From the NCBI GenBank assembly GCA_016930835.1, contig JAFGGA010000157.1:1-51124 (forward strand): a DNA stretch of 51,124 bases, given 5' to 3'. Both the position numbers and the translations under genes were made by a program. The stretch comes from Deltaproteobacteria bacterium. Its GTDB lineage: Bacteria > Desulfobacterota > DSM-4660 > Desulfatiglandales > HGW-15. The notes under the pieces were generated by a model. It was not told the origin of the DNA, made no database searches, and worked only from the letters and a program-made list of their open reading frames with translations. This document shows positions 8,591-17,334 of this stretch, piece by piece. Each line of letters starts with the position of its first letter. The first letter of the stretch is position 1.

Positions 8591-8630
8591 TTGACAATCC
8601 TCTTGACAATTCTCTTGAGATGATTATATT
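8591..8630 (+). promoter_or_regulatory. Promoter region of groES-groEL
   Basis: TTGACA at 8603-8608 and TATATT at 8625-8630 are 16 bp apart on the plus strand, about 145 bp before groES. The -35 sits in a near-tandem 12-bp repeat: TTGACAATCCTC, TTGACAATTCTC, TTGAGATGATTA. No CIRCE operator and no clear sigma-32 element was found. Confidence 0.55.
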
Positions 8631-8775
8631 CCCCGGCAATTATGCATCTAAAAAAGTATCTGTCAGTTACAGCCATATTTCATGGTTGATTTTTTTCCTT
8701 TTTCCACGGTCTATTCATTTCGCATAAACGCGAACCATCATATTACATAACATTTTAAAAAGGAGGTTTTTGCAA

Positions 8776-9066
8776 ATGAAGATTAAGCCTTTGAACGACA
8801 GAGTACTGGTTTTGAGGATTGAAGAGGAGGAAAAGACATCTGGGGGAATTATTATTCCGGATACGGCCAAGGAAAAACCCCAAGAAGGAAAAATCATCGC
8901 AGTGGGACCCGGAAAAATGGATGAGGCCGGCAATCGCACACCCATGGACGTAAAAAAGGGTGACCGTGTGCTTTTCGGGAAATATGCAGGCAATGAGATC
9001 AAGATTGACGGTGTTGAACATCTTATCATGCGCGAGGATGATATCCTCGGCGTTATTGAGAAGTAA
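8776..9066 (+). CDS. groES: Co-chaperonin GroES
   Basis: The 96-residue product is a full-length GroES. It begins [12 protein letters not shown], contains the mobile-loop segment [16 protein letters not shown], and continues with GKIIAVGPG and VLFGKYAG to a normal C-terminus. GroES caps the GroEL ring and helps fold proteins in the cytosol. I chose the ATG at 8776, nine bases after AGGAGG; an in-frame TTG six bases earlier is too close to that site. groEL follows after 18 bp with its own GGAGG, so the two form the usual operon. Confidence 0.97.
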   Translation: MKIKPLNDRVLVLRIEEEEKTSGGIIIPDTAKEKPQEGKIIAVGPGKMDEAGNRTPMDVKKGDRVLFGKYAGNEIKIDGVEHLIMREDDILGVIEK

Positions 9067-9084
9067 TGGAGGAGGTATCAAACC

Positions 9085-10707
9085 ATGGCAAAAAAAGTAA
9101 TTAAATACAGCGCCCAAGCGCGAGAAAAGATGATGAGAGGGGTGGATACCCTGGCCAATGCCGTAAAGGTCACACTGGGCCCGAAAGGCCGTAATGTCCT
9201 AATAGAAAAATCATGGGGCTCTCCCACCACCACCAAAGATGGTGTAACGGTGGCCAAAGAGATCGAGCTGGAGGACAAATTTGAAAACATGGGTGCTCAA
9301 ATGGTCAAGGAGGTGGCTTCAAAGACCTCCGATGTGGCTGGAGACGGAACCACCACAGCCACGATCCTGGCCCAGGCTATTTATCGTGAAGGCTCCAAGC
9401 TGGTGGCTGCCGGCGCCAACCCCATGACCATCAAACGTGGTGTGGACAAGGCTGTCAACAAAGTTGTGGAAGAATTGAAAAAGATATCCAAACCCACCAA
9501 AGACAAAACCGAAATCGCCCAGGTGGGAACGGTTTCCGCGAACAATGACCGCACTATTGGTGATATCATTGCGGAGGCCATGGAAAAGGTTGGAAAAGAA
9601 GGTGTCATCACGGTTGAAGAGGCTAAGAGCATGGAGACCTCCCTGGATATCGTGGAAGGTATGCAATTCGACCGAGGTTACCTGAGTCCTTATTTTGTGA
9701 CTGACGCTGAAAAGATGGAAGTCCACCTGGATGATCCTTTTATCCTGCTCCATGAAAAAAAGATCAGTAACATGAAGGACATGGTTCCGATCCTGGAGCA
9801 GATCGCAAAATCCGGAAGACCTTTCCTGCTTGTTGCCGAGGACGTGGAAGGAGAGGCCTTGGCCACATTGGTGGTGAACAAGATTCGGGGCACGCTGAAA
9901 TGTGCCGCCGTCAAGGCGCCAGGTTTTGGTGACCGGCGTAAGGCCATGCTTGAAGACATTGCCGTACTAACAGGCGGGCAGGTCATTAGTGAAGACCTGG
10001 GACTCAAACTCGAAAATTTAACCCTTAAAGATCTGGGAACCGCCAAGAAGATCTCCATCGATAAGGATAACACCACCATTGTGGAAGGGAGTGGTACCAG
10101 AAGTGCCTTGGAAGGACGAGTCAAGCAGATCAGGGCCCAAATTGACGAAACCACAAGCGATTATGACCGCGAAAAACTTCAGGAACGCCTGGCCAAGCTT
10201 ATCGGCGGTGTGGCGGTGATTAATGTGGGTGCTGCTACTGAAGCGGAAATGAAGGAAAAGAAAGCCAGGGTGGAAGATGCGTTGAACGCAACCCGTGCGG
10301 CAGTGGAAGAAGGAATCGTTGCAGGTGGCGGTGTTGCCTTGACGCGTACGATCAAGGCCCTTGAAAAACTCCAATTAGAGGGTGAAGAGCAATTGGGTGT
10401 TAACCTGATTAAGCGTGCCCTGGAAGAACCGATTCGTCAAATCGCTAATAATGCGGGTTTTGAAGGATCGGTTGTGGTTCAACGGGTCTTGGAAGGGAAA
10501 GATAATTTCGGGTTTAACGCCGAGACCGGTGAGTATGAAGATCTCGTTAAAGCCGGCATCATCGACCCGACCAAGGTCACACGATTTGCGTTACAAAATG
10601 CCGCATCCGTGGCCGGTCTTTTGATGACAACCGAGGCTATGGTGGCTGAAAAGCCGGAAGAAAAGAAACCGGCCATGCCGCCGATGCCTGCCGATGATAT
10701 GTATTAA
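9085..10707 (+). CDS. groEL: Chaperonin GroEL
   Basis: This 540-residue chaperonin is full length. It shows the ATP-binding segment (TLGPKGRNV), the hallmark [12 protein letters not shown], apical-domain sequence ([10 protein letters not shown]) and [12 protein letters not shown] near the C-terminal equatorial domain. The tail ends in [10 protein letters not shown] rather than the long GGM repeats of enterobacterial GroEL. It forms the double-ring folding chamber together with GroES, encoded just upstream. Co-transcription is very likely, and a strong hairpin follows the stop. Nothing looks unusual in the coding sequence. Confidence 0.98.
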   Translation: MAKKVIKYSAQAREKMMRGVDTLANAVKVTLGPKGRNVLIEKSWGSPTTTKDGVTVAKEIELEDKFENMGAQMVKEVASKTSDVAGDGTTTATILAQAIYREGSKLVAAGANPMTIKRGVDKAVNKVVEELKKISKPTKDKTEIAQVGTVSANNDRTIGDIIAEAMEKVGKEGVITVEEAKSMETSLDIVEGMQFDRGYLSPYFVTDAEKMEVHLDDPFILLHEKKISNMKDMVPILEQIAKSGRPFLLVAEDVEGEALATLVVNKIRGTLKCAAVKAPGFGDRRKAMLEDIAVLTGGQVISEDLGLKLENLTLKDLGTAKKISIDKDNTTIVEGSGTRSALEGRVKQIRAQIDETTSDYDREKLQERLAKLIGGVAVINVGAATEAEMKEKKARVEDALNATRAAVEEGIVAGGGVALTRTIKALEKLQLEGEEQLGVNLIKRALEEPIRQIANNAGFEGSVVVQRVLEGKDNFGFNAETGEYEDLVKAGIIDPTKVTRFALQNAASVAGLLMTTEAMVAEKPEEKKPAMPPMPADDMY

Positions 10708-10717
10708 TCATAATCAA

Positions 10718-10752
10718 AAGGCCCGGATGGAGGAAAGACCGATCCGGGCCTT
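10718..10752 (+). terminator. Terminator after groEL
   Basis: AAGGCCCGGAT at 10718-10728 is perfectly complementary to ATCCGGGCCTT at 10742-10752 with a 13-nt loop. The downstream run is mixed (AACCCTTT), so termination may be imperfect. Confidence 0.75.
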
Positions 10753-10861
10753 AACCCTTTACAATTTATTTGCACTTTTTGATCCTCTTACTGGCTCATT
10801 CAGCCAAAATAAGACTCCATGCAAACCATCATAACTTACATTTATCCCGTGAGAAAAAATA

Positions 10862-11227
10862 ATGCCCTTGCAAAATAAAGAATATTTCAAACGACTTTTG
10901 AACGGCCAGCTCCAGGAACTCCTGGAAAAGCGATCGAGCAGCCCCGTCAGTAAAATGGTTGAAATCGCCGGACAAGCGCCTGATTTTGTGGACCAGGCGA
11001 CCATTGAATCGGATCTGGATATCAACATCCACATGAGGGAAAGGGACAGCAAATTAATCCTTAAGATCAAAGAAGCACTGGAGCGCTTAGAAGACGGCAC
11101 TTACGGTATTTGCGAGGAGTGTGGTGAAGAAATATCATTGCAAAGATTAAAGGCCAGACCCGTCACCACAGTTTGTATCAACTGCAAGAAACGGCAAGAG
11201 GCCGGTGAAAGGCAAAGGGGGCTTTAG
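10862..11227 (+). CDS. DksA/TraR family zinc-finger regulator
   Basis: The 121-residue protein has a coiled-coil N-terminal half with DFVDQATIESD, the acidic tip region. It ends in a zinc finger with CEECG and CINCK separated by 17 residues, the DksA/TraR C4 pattern. Such proteins bind the RNA polymerase secondary channel and adjust transcription with ppGpp. The ribosome site is weak. Its stop codon overlaps the end of the convergent PPDK-like gene by 4 bp, so the two transcripts must overlap. It could be DksA itself or one of several paralogues. Confidence 0.88.
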   Translation: MPLQNKEYFKRLLNGQLQELLEKRSSSPVSKMVEIAGQAPDFVDQATIESDLDINIHMRERDSKLILKIKEALERLEDGTYGICEECGEEISLQRLKARPVTTVCINCKKRQEAGERQRGL

Positions 11228-13830
11228 GATGGATAGATTTCTGTCAATCGGGCAAGCGCTTCACGGATCTTTTCCCTATAATACCGCACTCGAGAATCCG
11301 AGGCCATGATCATATCCAATTGCCGGGTATGGATGGTAAGATAGCCCAGGATCTTAAGACGGGTTTTCATGTAATCCTCTTCATACCCCTCCAAACGAGC
11401 AATCAGATTATCCTCAGAAATATCCACACGAAATCCATATGCTTCTAATATCTCCTTGATGAAAGCCACCCTTTTGATCCTTCGGTTTTCATCAGCGGCC
11501 CCGCCCTTAAATTGAAAACTGATATAATTCTCGCTGGATCGATCACTGACCAGTGTTTCAATGGTGGAAAAATGAAAACCGAGCCTGGAGCTCAGGCTGC
11601 AATAATTTTTCGAGATCATAAAATAATTTCGATCACCATATTTTGATCGAACACCATTGACCAGCGCGGGGTTGGTGGTTGCCTGAAACATGACCGACAT
11701 GAATCCCTTACCGTCAACCGGAGGTGGACCTTCCCAAGGAAAAGCGACAATACCTTCCCATAGGGCCAGCATGGGGATTGATGCGATATCTTCCAGATGC
11801 ACGAATTTGCCTTCAATCTCTTTGTTAAATCCATCATCCAGATTTAAAACCCACCATTGCATGGGCACCTTGACAAAAAGCTGTTTACTGGAACGTTCGG
11901 GAAAATGATGTTCCTTGCCGAATTGAAACATCTCATCCACCACTTTTTCATGACAAAAACGCGTAATATCATGAAAAGTCCGGCATCCATTCACCTTAAA
12001 TTCAGGAGAAGCCGGATCGATCAAATTCAAGGGAACAATATATCGGGACACCCCCCGAAGGGCCTCAAAGATAGGGCTTCCTTCCATTAAGTTGGCGAGC
12101 CTGGGCTTCTTTTCCAATAAGTCCTCTCGGCGTCCTTCGTAGACACAAAGCCTATCCGCATCCACGGTTATGATATGGTCATTTTCCAGTCGATCAAAGA
12201 TCTTATTCATCCCAAAAATGGCCGGAACGCCAAACTCCCTTGCCACATTTGCAAGATGTCCCGTAATGCTTCCCTGGCTGGTCACCACTGCTCCTGCTCG
12301 ATTCAAAACAGCGGCCCACCGAGGAAGGGCCTGAGCGGTTACCATAATGGCCCCTTTCGGAAATTGGAGGAGATCCATATCTTTTTGTACCTTATAGACA
12401 GGGCCAGCCGCCACACCCGAACTGGCTGTAAAACCACCTTGTAAGAGGATCCCTTTTAAGTCTGGCTCGACCATTCGATCTTTCATCCTTTTGGCCCGGC
12501 TTTTCGCCTGTTGCAACGGTCGACATTGAAGGACGACGATGGAACCATCCCGTTTAAGAGCCCATTCCACATCCTGCGGTGTGCCGTAGTATCCTTCCAA
12601 ACGCAAGGCCAATTGAGCCAATGACAAAGCCTGCTCATCCGTCAACGAGGGGAGATCACTGATATCTCCGGTCATATCCATTCTGCAAACACCCTCATTT
12701 GCATAACAGACAAATTTTTGATCCTTGAATGCAATATCCTTCTGAATGATGGTGATGGGATCTTTACGGGAAAGAATATATAGGTCCACGGCTGAACTGC
12801 CGTCCACTACCGGCTTGGGTAGACCCCAGACGGAACTGATGACAATGGTCTTTTCTTGAAACTCAAGCGGGTTTTCGGAATAGACAACGCCTCCGCTTAC
12901 GGCATCCACCATACTGAGACATCCCACGCACATGGCGATACTCTCATCGCGCATACCGCGATTGAGCCGATATGTCATGGCCGTGGGGCTATATTTGCTG
13001 GCAACAATCTCCTTGTAAACATAAAGAATGTGTTCGTTACTGACATTCAATACAGACCGATATTGCCCGGCAAAGGAGGCCCCGGACATATCCTCTCCCA
13101 AGGCGCTGCTGCGCAATGCGACCTTCATTCCCTTCCCTTCCAGTTGTTCGAGCCATTTATATTGTTCCCAAATGGCGGTTTCAAGATCAGGCGGAAGAGA
13201 TGCTTGCATAATTCGCTGTTGGATGGCAGCGCTGATCCGGTAAAGCTGGTCGGGATTTTCCATCTCAGCCGTTTGAAGAAGCCGATTGATCTCGGGCTGG
13301 AGATCATTATGTTCCATAAAACGCCAATAGGCCTGAGCTGTTATGGCAAAACCGTTAGAGACCGCAAGATTCATCCGGGTAGCGATCTCGCCCAGGCTGG
13401 CCATCTTGCTCCCCACCTGATCCAACATATCTTTGTTAACCGAATCAAGAGGGATGACCAATGGTCCGGATGGTGTTGATATATGGTATTTCAGAAACGG
13501 ATTGATTTGTGTTTGAATCGTTTTAAACCGTTCATAAAGGGCCTCATATTTCCCCTGGGCCAGCTCATTGAGATGTTTAACGATTTGCCAGACATTGGTG
13601 GAAACACTTGTGCACCGCGATCGGACAAAGGTCATCCCAAAAGGTTGAGTTCCTTTTAGGGCATCTTCCATCTCAGACATGATCTCCAATGCCTTATTGT
13701 TGGCATTTAACAGAAGCTTGAAATGGTGGTACCGGGATTGAAAATCATTTCGCAAAGCCTCAATCTCGGTGGCATCGAGTTGCTGCTTTTCTGAAAAAAA
13801 ATCCTTGAGACGACGGATAATCCGATTCAT
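11224..13830 (-). CDS. PPDK/PEP-synthase-like protein with non-canonical C-terminal domain
   Basis: This ~868-residue protein starts with a helical N-terminus. A PPDK-type ATP-grasp domain follows (VGSKMASLGE near 140, ALRSSALGEDMSGASFAGQY near 240, VEWALKRDGSIVVLQCRP near 430). Next comes a phosphohistidine swivelling domain (SQGSITGHLANVAREFGVP, His near 524). The last ~300 residues do not show the PEP/pyruvate TIM-barrel motifs; they contain VKVPMQWWVLNLDDG and KNYCSLSSRLGFHFS instead. It may therefore phosphorylate something other than pyruvate, or act as a regulator. I took the ATG at 13830; a TTG at 13845 is the alternative. It is convergent with the DksA-like gene. Confidence 0.8.
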   Translation of the reverse strand: MNRIIRRLKDFFSEKQQLDATEIEALRNDFQSRYHHFKLLLNANNKALEIMSEMEDALKGTQPFGMTFVRSRCTSVSTNVWQIVKHLNELAQGKYEALYERFKTIQTQINPFLKYHISTPSGPLVIPLDSVNKDMLDQVGSKMASLGEIATRMNLAVSNGFAITAQAYWRFMEHNDLQPEINRLLQTAEMENPDQLYRISAAIQQRIMQASLPPDLETAIWEQYKWLEQLEGKGMKVALRSSALGEDMSGASFAGQYRSVLNVSNEHILYVYKEIVASKYSPTAMTYRLNRGMRDESIAMCVGCLSMVDAVSGGVVYSENPLEFQEKTIVISSVWGLPKPVVDGSSAVDLYILSRKDPITIIQKDIAFKDQKFVCYANEGVCRMDMTGDISDLPSLTDEQALSLAQLALRLEGYYGTPQDVEWALKRDGSIVVLQCRPLQQAKSRAKRMKDRMVEPDLKGILLQGGFTASSGVAAGPVYKVQKDMDLLQFPKGAIMVTAQALPRWAAVLNRAGAVVTSQGSITGHLANVAREFGVPAIFGMNKIFDRLENDHIITVDADRLCVYEGRREDLLEKKPRLANLMEGSPIFEALRGVSRYIVPLNLIDPASPEFKVNGCRTFHDITRFCHEKVVDEMFQFGKEHHFPERSSKQLFVKVPMQWWVLNLDDGFNKEIEGKFVHLEDIASIPMLALWEGIVAFPWEGPPPVDGKGFMSVMFQATTNPALVNGVRSKYGDRNYFMISKNYCSLSSRLGFHFSTIETLVSDRSSENYISFQFKGGAADENRRIKRVAFIKEILEAYGFRVDISEDNLIARLEGYEEDYMKTRLKILGYLTIHTRQLDMIMASDSRVRYYREKIREALARLTEIYPS

Positions 13831-13906
13831 AAACTTTATTGGCAATAGGTTGCTATGTCCGAAGCATCAACATATTGGATTATAACAAGGCGGGCGGAAA
13901 AAGGAT

Positions 13907-14002
13907 AGGGTTTAAGGTATATGGTCTAAGGTTTAGGGTTTGGGCCATCTCGAATTCATCAATCATCTGCCTTATACCGTAAACCCTTTACCTTATACCG
14001 AA
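13907..14002. repeat. Degenerate GGTTTAGG-type heptad repeats
   Basis: The gap between the PPDK-like gene and the two-TM gene contains short degenerate repeats of TTTAAGG/TTTAGGG type in one direction (13907-13948) and of CCTTATACC/AAACCC type in the other (13971-14002). Together they could form an imperfect stem. A similar run occurs at 44966-45000. Confidence 0.55.
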
Positions 14003-14004
14003 CC

Positions 14005-14691
14005 TTAATGCTCCAGCCTCATACCCCACCCTTCAAACATAAACAAAAAGGCAAAACCGTACCAAACCGTATAGATCACATAAAAAATTAATGAAAATGT
14101 AACTACCTCCATACGATCGGAGATTTTCTGGGCTTCAATCTGATAATAATTATAGGCCATTTCGACCGCCTTCTTATTGACATGGAGTATAAAATCGGCC
14201 TCTTTAAAGAGCTTTTGCTTTTTGAGGTCTTTGTCCATCTCTTTTAATGCAGTCCACCAATTAAAAAGGACCTGTTTTTCATCATATCCGTATTTTTCGG
14301 TTATACGATTCCCCTGATTGTGATACATGATATCAGAATCATCAAGGCAATTGGCGATAATTAGCCCTAGATCACCTTTGATCCTGAGCTGTGCACCTGT
14401 ATTCGATGTTTCCGCGAAAGCGGCCTTCAGAAGAATGGCTGTCTGTCTGGTCTGCTTCTCGTCCTTCATACCTATCATCACGCCAATCGTGTGACCCGAA
14501 AAGGCTTTGGCCTCTTCCTGAACCTTGGGGATATAATAGGCAGAGCCCTTGGAAATAGAGTTGTACAAATTATCCAGGTATGCCAGACCGTTTTTGCCAT
14601 GAAAAACTGGCATGAAAAAGACAATGAGGACAATGGCAAAAAGAATCATCATGATGAAACCGATAGAAAATCGTTTTTTATCCGCGATCAT
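14005..14691 (-). CDS. Two-TM membrane protein of unknown function linked to TauE/SafE permease
   Basis: The 228-residue protein has one N-terminal transmembrane helix (IGFIMMILFAIVLIVFFMP), a ~150-residue extracytoplasmic region rich in Lys and Glu, and a C-terminal helix (VVTFSLIFYVIYTVWYGFAFLFMF). The middle carries YIPKVQEEAKAFSGHTIGV and repeated aromatic residues. I recognise no family. Its ATG overlaps the stop of the TauE/SafE gene (ATGA) and has a strong GGAGG, so it is translationally coupled to that transporter. It is the last gene of the signalling-transport block. It could be an accessory subunit or a periplasmic ligand sensor for the permease; this is inference from position. 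Confidence 0.7.
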   Translation of the reverse strand: MIADKKRFSIGFIMMILFAIVLIVFFMPVFHGKNGLAYLDNLYNSISKGSAYYIPKVQEEAKAFSGHTIGVMIGMKDEKQTRQTAILLKAAFAETSNTGAQLRIKGDLGLIIANCLDDSDIMYHNQGNRITEKYGYDEKQVLFNWWTALKEMDKDLKKQKLFKEADFILHVNKKAVEMAYNYYQIEAQKISDRMEVVTFSLIFYVIYTVWYGFAFLFMFEGWGMRLEH

Positions 14692-15995
14692 GCCCTCACC
14701 TCCTCTCCTTTAAGCCTGCCGACATTCTTGAGAAACGTTCCGATAACCCAGACACCGAATCCGGCTATGATGATAAAGAAGACATACATCCCGATGGTTT
14801 CAATGACATGGCCCAGTTGTTTCGGGACGGGTATGATCTCCATATCCCCCAATTTCATTGGAAGGGCTGTGATGCGATTCACAAAACCCGCTAAAACCGC
14901 CATGGCATAAAAGCCCCGGATGGTAATCCCCGGCACGACCTTTGTGACCATGGCGCCAATCTGAACTCCCAGCAGTGAACCCAATAGCATCCCCATGGCC
15001 AGTGTGTAAAAGATAAAGCCATAAATGGCATACTGGCTGATGGCCCCATAACCCGCGCCGAAGATAATCTGAAAAATATCCGTTCCGACCGTCGTGGCGG
15101 ACGACACACCCAATACATAGACAAATATGGGAAAGGTCAGGAACCCACCGCCTACGCCCATTATGCCTGCCGCAATTCCGACCACGGCACCGCTCAAAAC
15201 TAGAAACACCCAAGATATGCCGCGACCGCCCGGTGTAAAATCATAATCAAATCGAATAAGCGGTGGGATCCTTATGGACTGAAGCTTTTTGGGCAGGTTT
15301 CCCATTTCCACCCCTTCATCCCGTCCGGAATGAGCTTCTTCGCCGGCTCCTTGAAATTCCTTATTGGGCCTGGTTTTTCTGGCATTTAAATAATCGAGCA
15401 TAGCGTAGATGCCTAAAAAACCCAACATCAGGGCGTAAATGGTCGTAATGAACGTGTCGCTTAACACCGGATTCAATTGGTAAAGTCCTCGATTAATCAG
15501 ACCTCCTGCGGTCATTCCCAAGACCATCCCGATGGTAAAGACGATCGCAAGGGGTACGGAGACATTTCCCATTTTTCTGTGCATGACGCTTCCCATAATG
15601 GCCTTGGCAAATATATGGAACAGATCGGTACCGACGGCCAATATGCCCTTTACGCCCACACTCATCAAGGCCGGCGCTATGATAAAACCTCCACCCGCGC
15701 CGATGCACCCTGTGATAAGACCGGCGCCAAGCCCGATGAGTATGGATACCAAAAAGATACTTGTTGAATAAAACGCTGGGCTATAGGCATGCTCACCTCC
15801 TAAGATATTCGGTAACGCCCCACTGATCTCGTCAGCAAAGGCGATACCGCCTAAAATGCAAGGGATCGTGAGCATCCCCAGTATGATCATTCGTCTTTTA
15901 TCACCCCATATGGTGCTCGACACACTAAGCTCCCATTTGGCATGGGCCCTCGCACCCATTAACATGAATTTGCCCCATTTTCTAAAATGATTCAT
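14688..15995 (-). CDS. TauE/SafE family permease (sulfite/organosulfonate exporter-like)
   Basis: This 435-residue membrane protein has an extra N-terminal helix (MIILGMLTIPCILGG) followed by two homologous halves. Each half carries the TauE/SafE glycine-rich signature: GAGLITGCIGAGGGFIIAPAL near 95 and GIAAGIMGVGGGFLTFPIF near 275. A hydrophilic loop of ~50 residues separates the halves, which makes it longer than the usual ~250-residue family member. TauE/SafE proteins move sulfite, sulfonates or related small anions. It overlaps both neighbours by 4 bp (ATGA), after three receiver genes and before the two-TM gene. Substrate unknown; the tight link to a phosphorelay suggests signal-controlled transport. 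Confidence 0.87.
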   Translation of the reverse strand: MNHFRKWGKFMLMGARAHAKWELSVSSTIWGDKRRMIILGMLTIPCILGGIAFADEISGALPNILGGEHAYSPAFYSTSIFLVSILIGLGAGLITGCIGAGGGFIIAPALMSVGVKGILAVGTDLFHIFAKAIMGSVMHRKMGNVSVPLAIVFTIGMVLGMTAGGLINRGLYQLNPVLSDTFITTIYALMLGFLGIYAMLDYLNARKTRPNKEFQGAGEEAHSGRDEGVEMGNLPKKLQSIRIPPLIRFDYDFTPGGRGISWVFLVLSGAVVGIAAGIMGVGGGFLTFPIFVYVLGVSSATTVGTDIFQIIFGAGYGAISQYAIYGFIFYTLAMGMLLGSLLGVQIGAMVTKVVPGITIRGFYAMAVLAGFVNRITALPMKLGDMEIIPVPKQLGHVIETIGMYVFFIIIAGFGVWVIGTFLKNVGRLKGEEVRA

Positions 15996-16420
15996 CCTGA
16001 AAATTTACCTCCTTGATTCTCCATGTAGTCTATTTTTTTCTTATGTATCACCTTCTTTTTATAAGCATCCTGGATTTTGTATAAAAGCTCGTCGATCTCC
16101 ATGGGTTTCATTAAGTAATCAAAGGCCCCCAGTTCCATCCCTTCAATGGCCACCTCTATATTGGCATGGCCTGTGAGCATAATGACTTCCACCAATGGAT
16201 ATCGTTTCTTAATCTCCCTGAGCGTCTGGATGCCGTCCATGCCAGGCATCTTTACGTCTAAAACCACCACATCCGCCACACCTCGGGCCAACCACTCCAG
16301 GGCGGCTTCGCCACTCTGTACACCTGTAATATCCACATTGCGCTTCCTCATTCGTTTCACAAGGGTATCAAGGTAATCCGTTTCATCATCCGCAATAAGG
16401 ACCTTGAGTATCTCCGTCAT
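15992..16420 (-). CDS. Single-domain response regulator (receiver 3 of 3)
   Basis: The 142-residue product is a receiver domain with little else. It has the acidic pair (ADDE), the phospho-acceptor Asp in VVLDVKMPGMDG, the LTG switch residue and the Lys in LMKPMEIDEL. About 20 Lys-rich residues follow (KKKVIHKKKIDYMENQ). No DNA-binding output is present, so it probably acts by protein contact or as a phosphate relay. The start has GGAGGAG and overlaps the previous gene (ATGA); the stop overlaps the TauE/SafE start. It is closely related to the two receivers before it, consistent with tandem duplication. Confidence 0.9.
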   Translation of the reverse strand: MTEILKVLIADDETDYLDTLVKRMRKRNVDITGVQSGEAALEWLARGVADVVVLDVKMPGMDGIQTLREIKKRYPLVEVIMLTGHANIEVAIEGMELGAFDYLMKPMEIDELLYKIQDAYKKKVIHKKKIDYMENQGGKFSG

Positions 16421-16815
16421 GATCTCCTCCGCTGCTTTACAGCTTCATGAATCTTTTGCAGTAATTCCTCCAGCTCACAAGGCTTGGTCAGATAATCAAA
16501 GGCCCCGAACTGGATACCTTCTCTGGCGGCCTTTTCTGACCCGTGGCCAGTAAGCATAATGACCTCCATTCGGGGATACATCTTTTTAAATATCTTAAGG
16601 ACCTCGATTCCATCCATGTCTTCCATCTTAAGATCTAAGATGGCCACATCAAAATCATGATTACGTAATGCCTGGATCCCGTCCGAACCGCTGTAAGCCT
16701 TGGTGACTTCAATATTCCTCTTGGCGAATCGATTGGACAAAACATCCACATACGCCCTCTCGTCATCCACAAAAAGAAGCTTGATGCGATCCGCTTTGGA
16801 CGGTGTATCCGTCAT
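16417..16815 (-). CDS. Single-domain response regulator (receiver 2 of 3)
   Basis: From the ATG at 16815, preceded by GGGGAGGG, the product is 132 residues (an in-frame TTG at 16848 lacks a ribosome site). It is a receiver with FVDDE, the phospho-acceptor in AILDLKMEDMDG, LTG and TKPCELEEL. Glu-Asp replaces the usual Pro-Gly after the phospho-Asp motif, a small departure from its neighbours. No output domain follows. It lies between two other stand-alone receivers, all downstream of a Cache-type histidine kinase. Its role may be phosphate sink or adaptor. Confidence 0.9.
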   Translation of the reverse strand: MTDTPSKADRIKLLFVDDERAYVDVLSNRFAKRNIEVTKAYSGSDGIQALRNHDFDVAILDLKMEDMDGIEVLKIFKKMYPRMEVIMLTGHGSEKAAREGIQFGAFDYLTKPCELEELLQKIHEAVKQRRRS

Positions 16816-16848
16816 GACCCTCCCCGAATGGATTGGCGAAAACAGCAA

Positions 16849-17286
16849 TTAGCCGAGACCGTGTTCAGCCAATGCCTCCCTGACCTTGGCCTCACGGATC
16901 TTATCCTCATGTTCTCTTTTTTTGTTTACAGCAGCTTCAACCTTGGCCATCAATTGATCAATATCGCAGGGCTTCATAAGGTAATCATAGGCCCCTAGTT
17001 TCATCCCCTCTATGGCTGATTCCACCGTCGCGTGGGCTGTGAGCATAATCACCTCTGTCAGGGGATATCTTTTCTTGATCTCACCCAAAGTCCCTATCCC
17101 ATCCATACCCGGCATCTTCACATCCAATATGACCACATCCAAATTCTGATTCTTTTTCAAGATTTCCAATGCCTCTTGACCGCTATAGGCTGGAATAACA
17201 TTTAAGTTTCGTTTGCCAAGACGTTTGAGCATGGTCTCAACAAACGGTTTTTCATCGTCCACCAACATGACCAATGTCGCAAGCAT
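16849..17286 (-). CDS. Single-domain response regulator (receiver 1 of 3)
   Basis: The 145-residue product is a complete receiver: VDDE, the phospho-acceptor in VILDVKMPGMDG, LTAHA and the Lys in LMKPCDIDQL. A short charged helix (REHEDKIREAKVREALAEHG) forms the C-terminus. A clear AGGAG precedes the ATG. It is the first gene after the 561-residue histidine kinase, with a 48-bp gap, and so is the best candidate for that kinase's direct partner. Like receivers 2 and 3, it has no effector domain. Confidence 0.9.
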   Translation of the reverse strand: MLATLVMLVDDEKPFVETMLKRLGKRNLNVIPAYSGQEALEILKKNQNLDVVILDVKMPGMDGIGTLGEIKKRYPLTEVIMLTAHATVESAIEGMKLGAYDYLMKPCDIDQLMAKVEAAVNKKREHEDKIREAKVREALAEHGLG

Positions 17287-17334
17287 ATATTTCTCCTTTC
17301 AAACGAGTGAAAATAATCGTCTTGGGATGGACTT

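Noticed and set aside
8500-8775. CIRCE operator for groES
   Set aside because: Only a half-match (GTGCTAA near 8555) is present; the TTAGCACTC arm is missing, so there is no inverted repeat.
12856-13479. 207-codon plus-strand frame inside the PPDK-like gene
   Set aside because: It is antisense to a gene with clear ATP-grasp motifs; composition and His/Pro richness fit a shadow frame.
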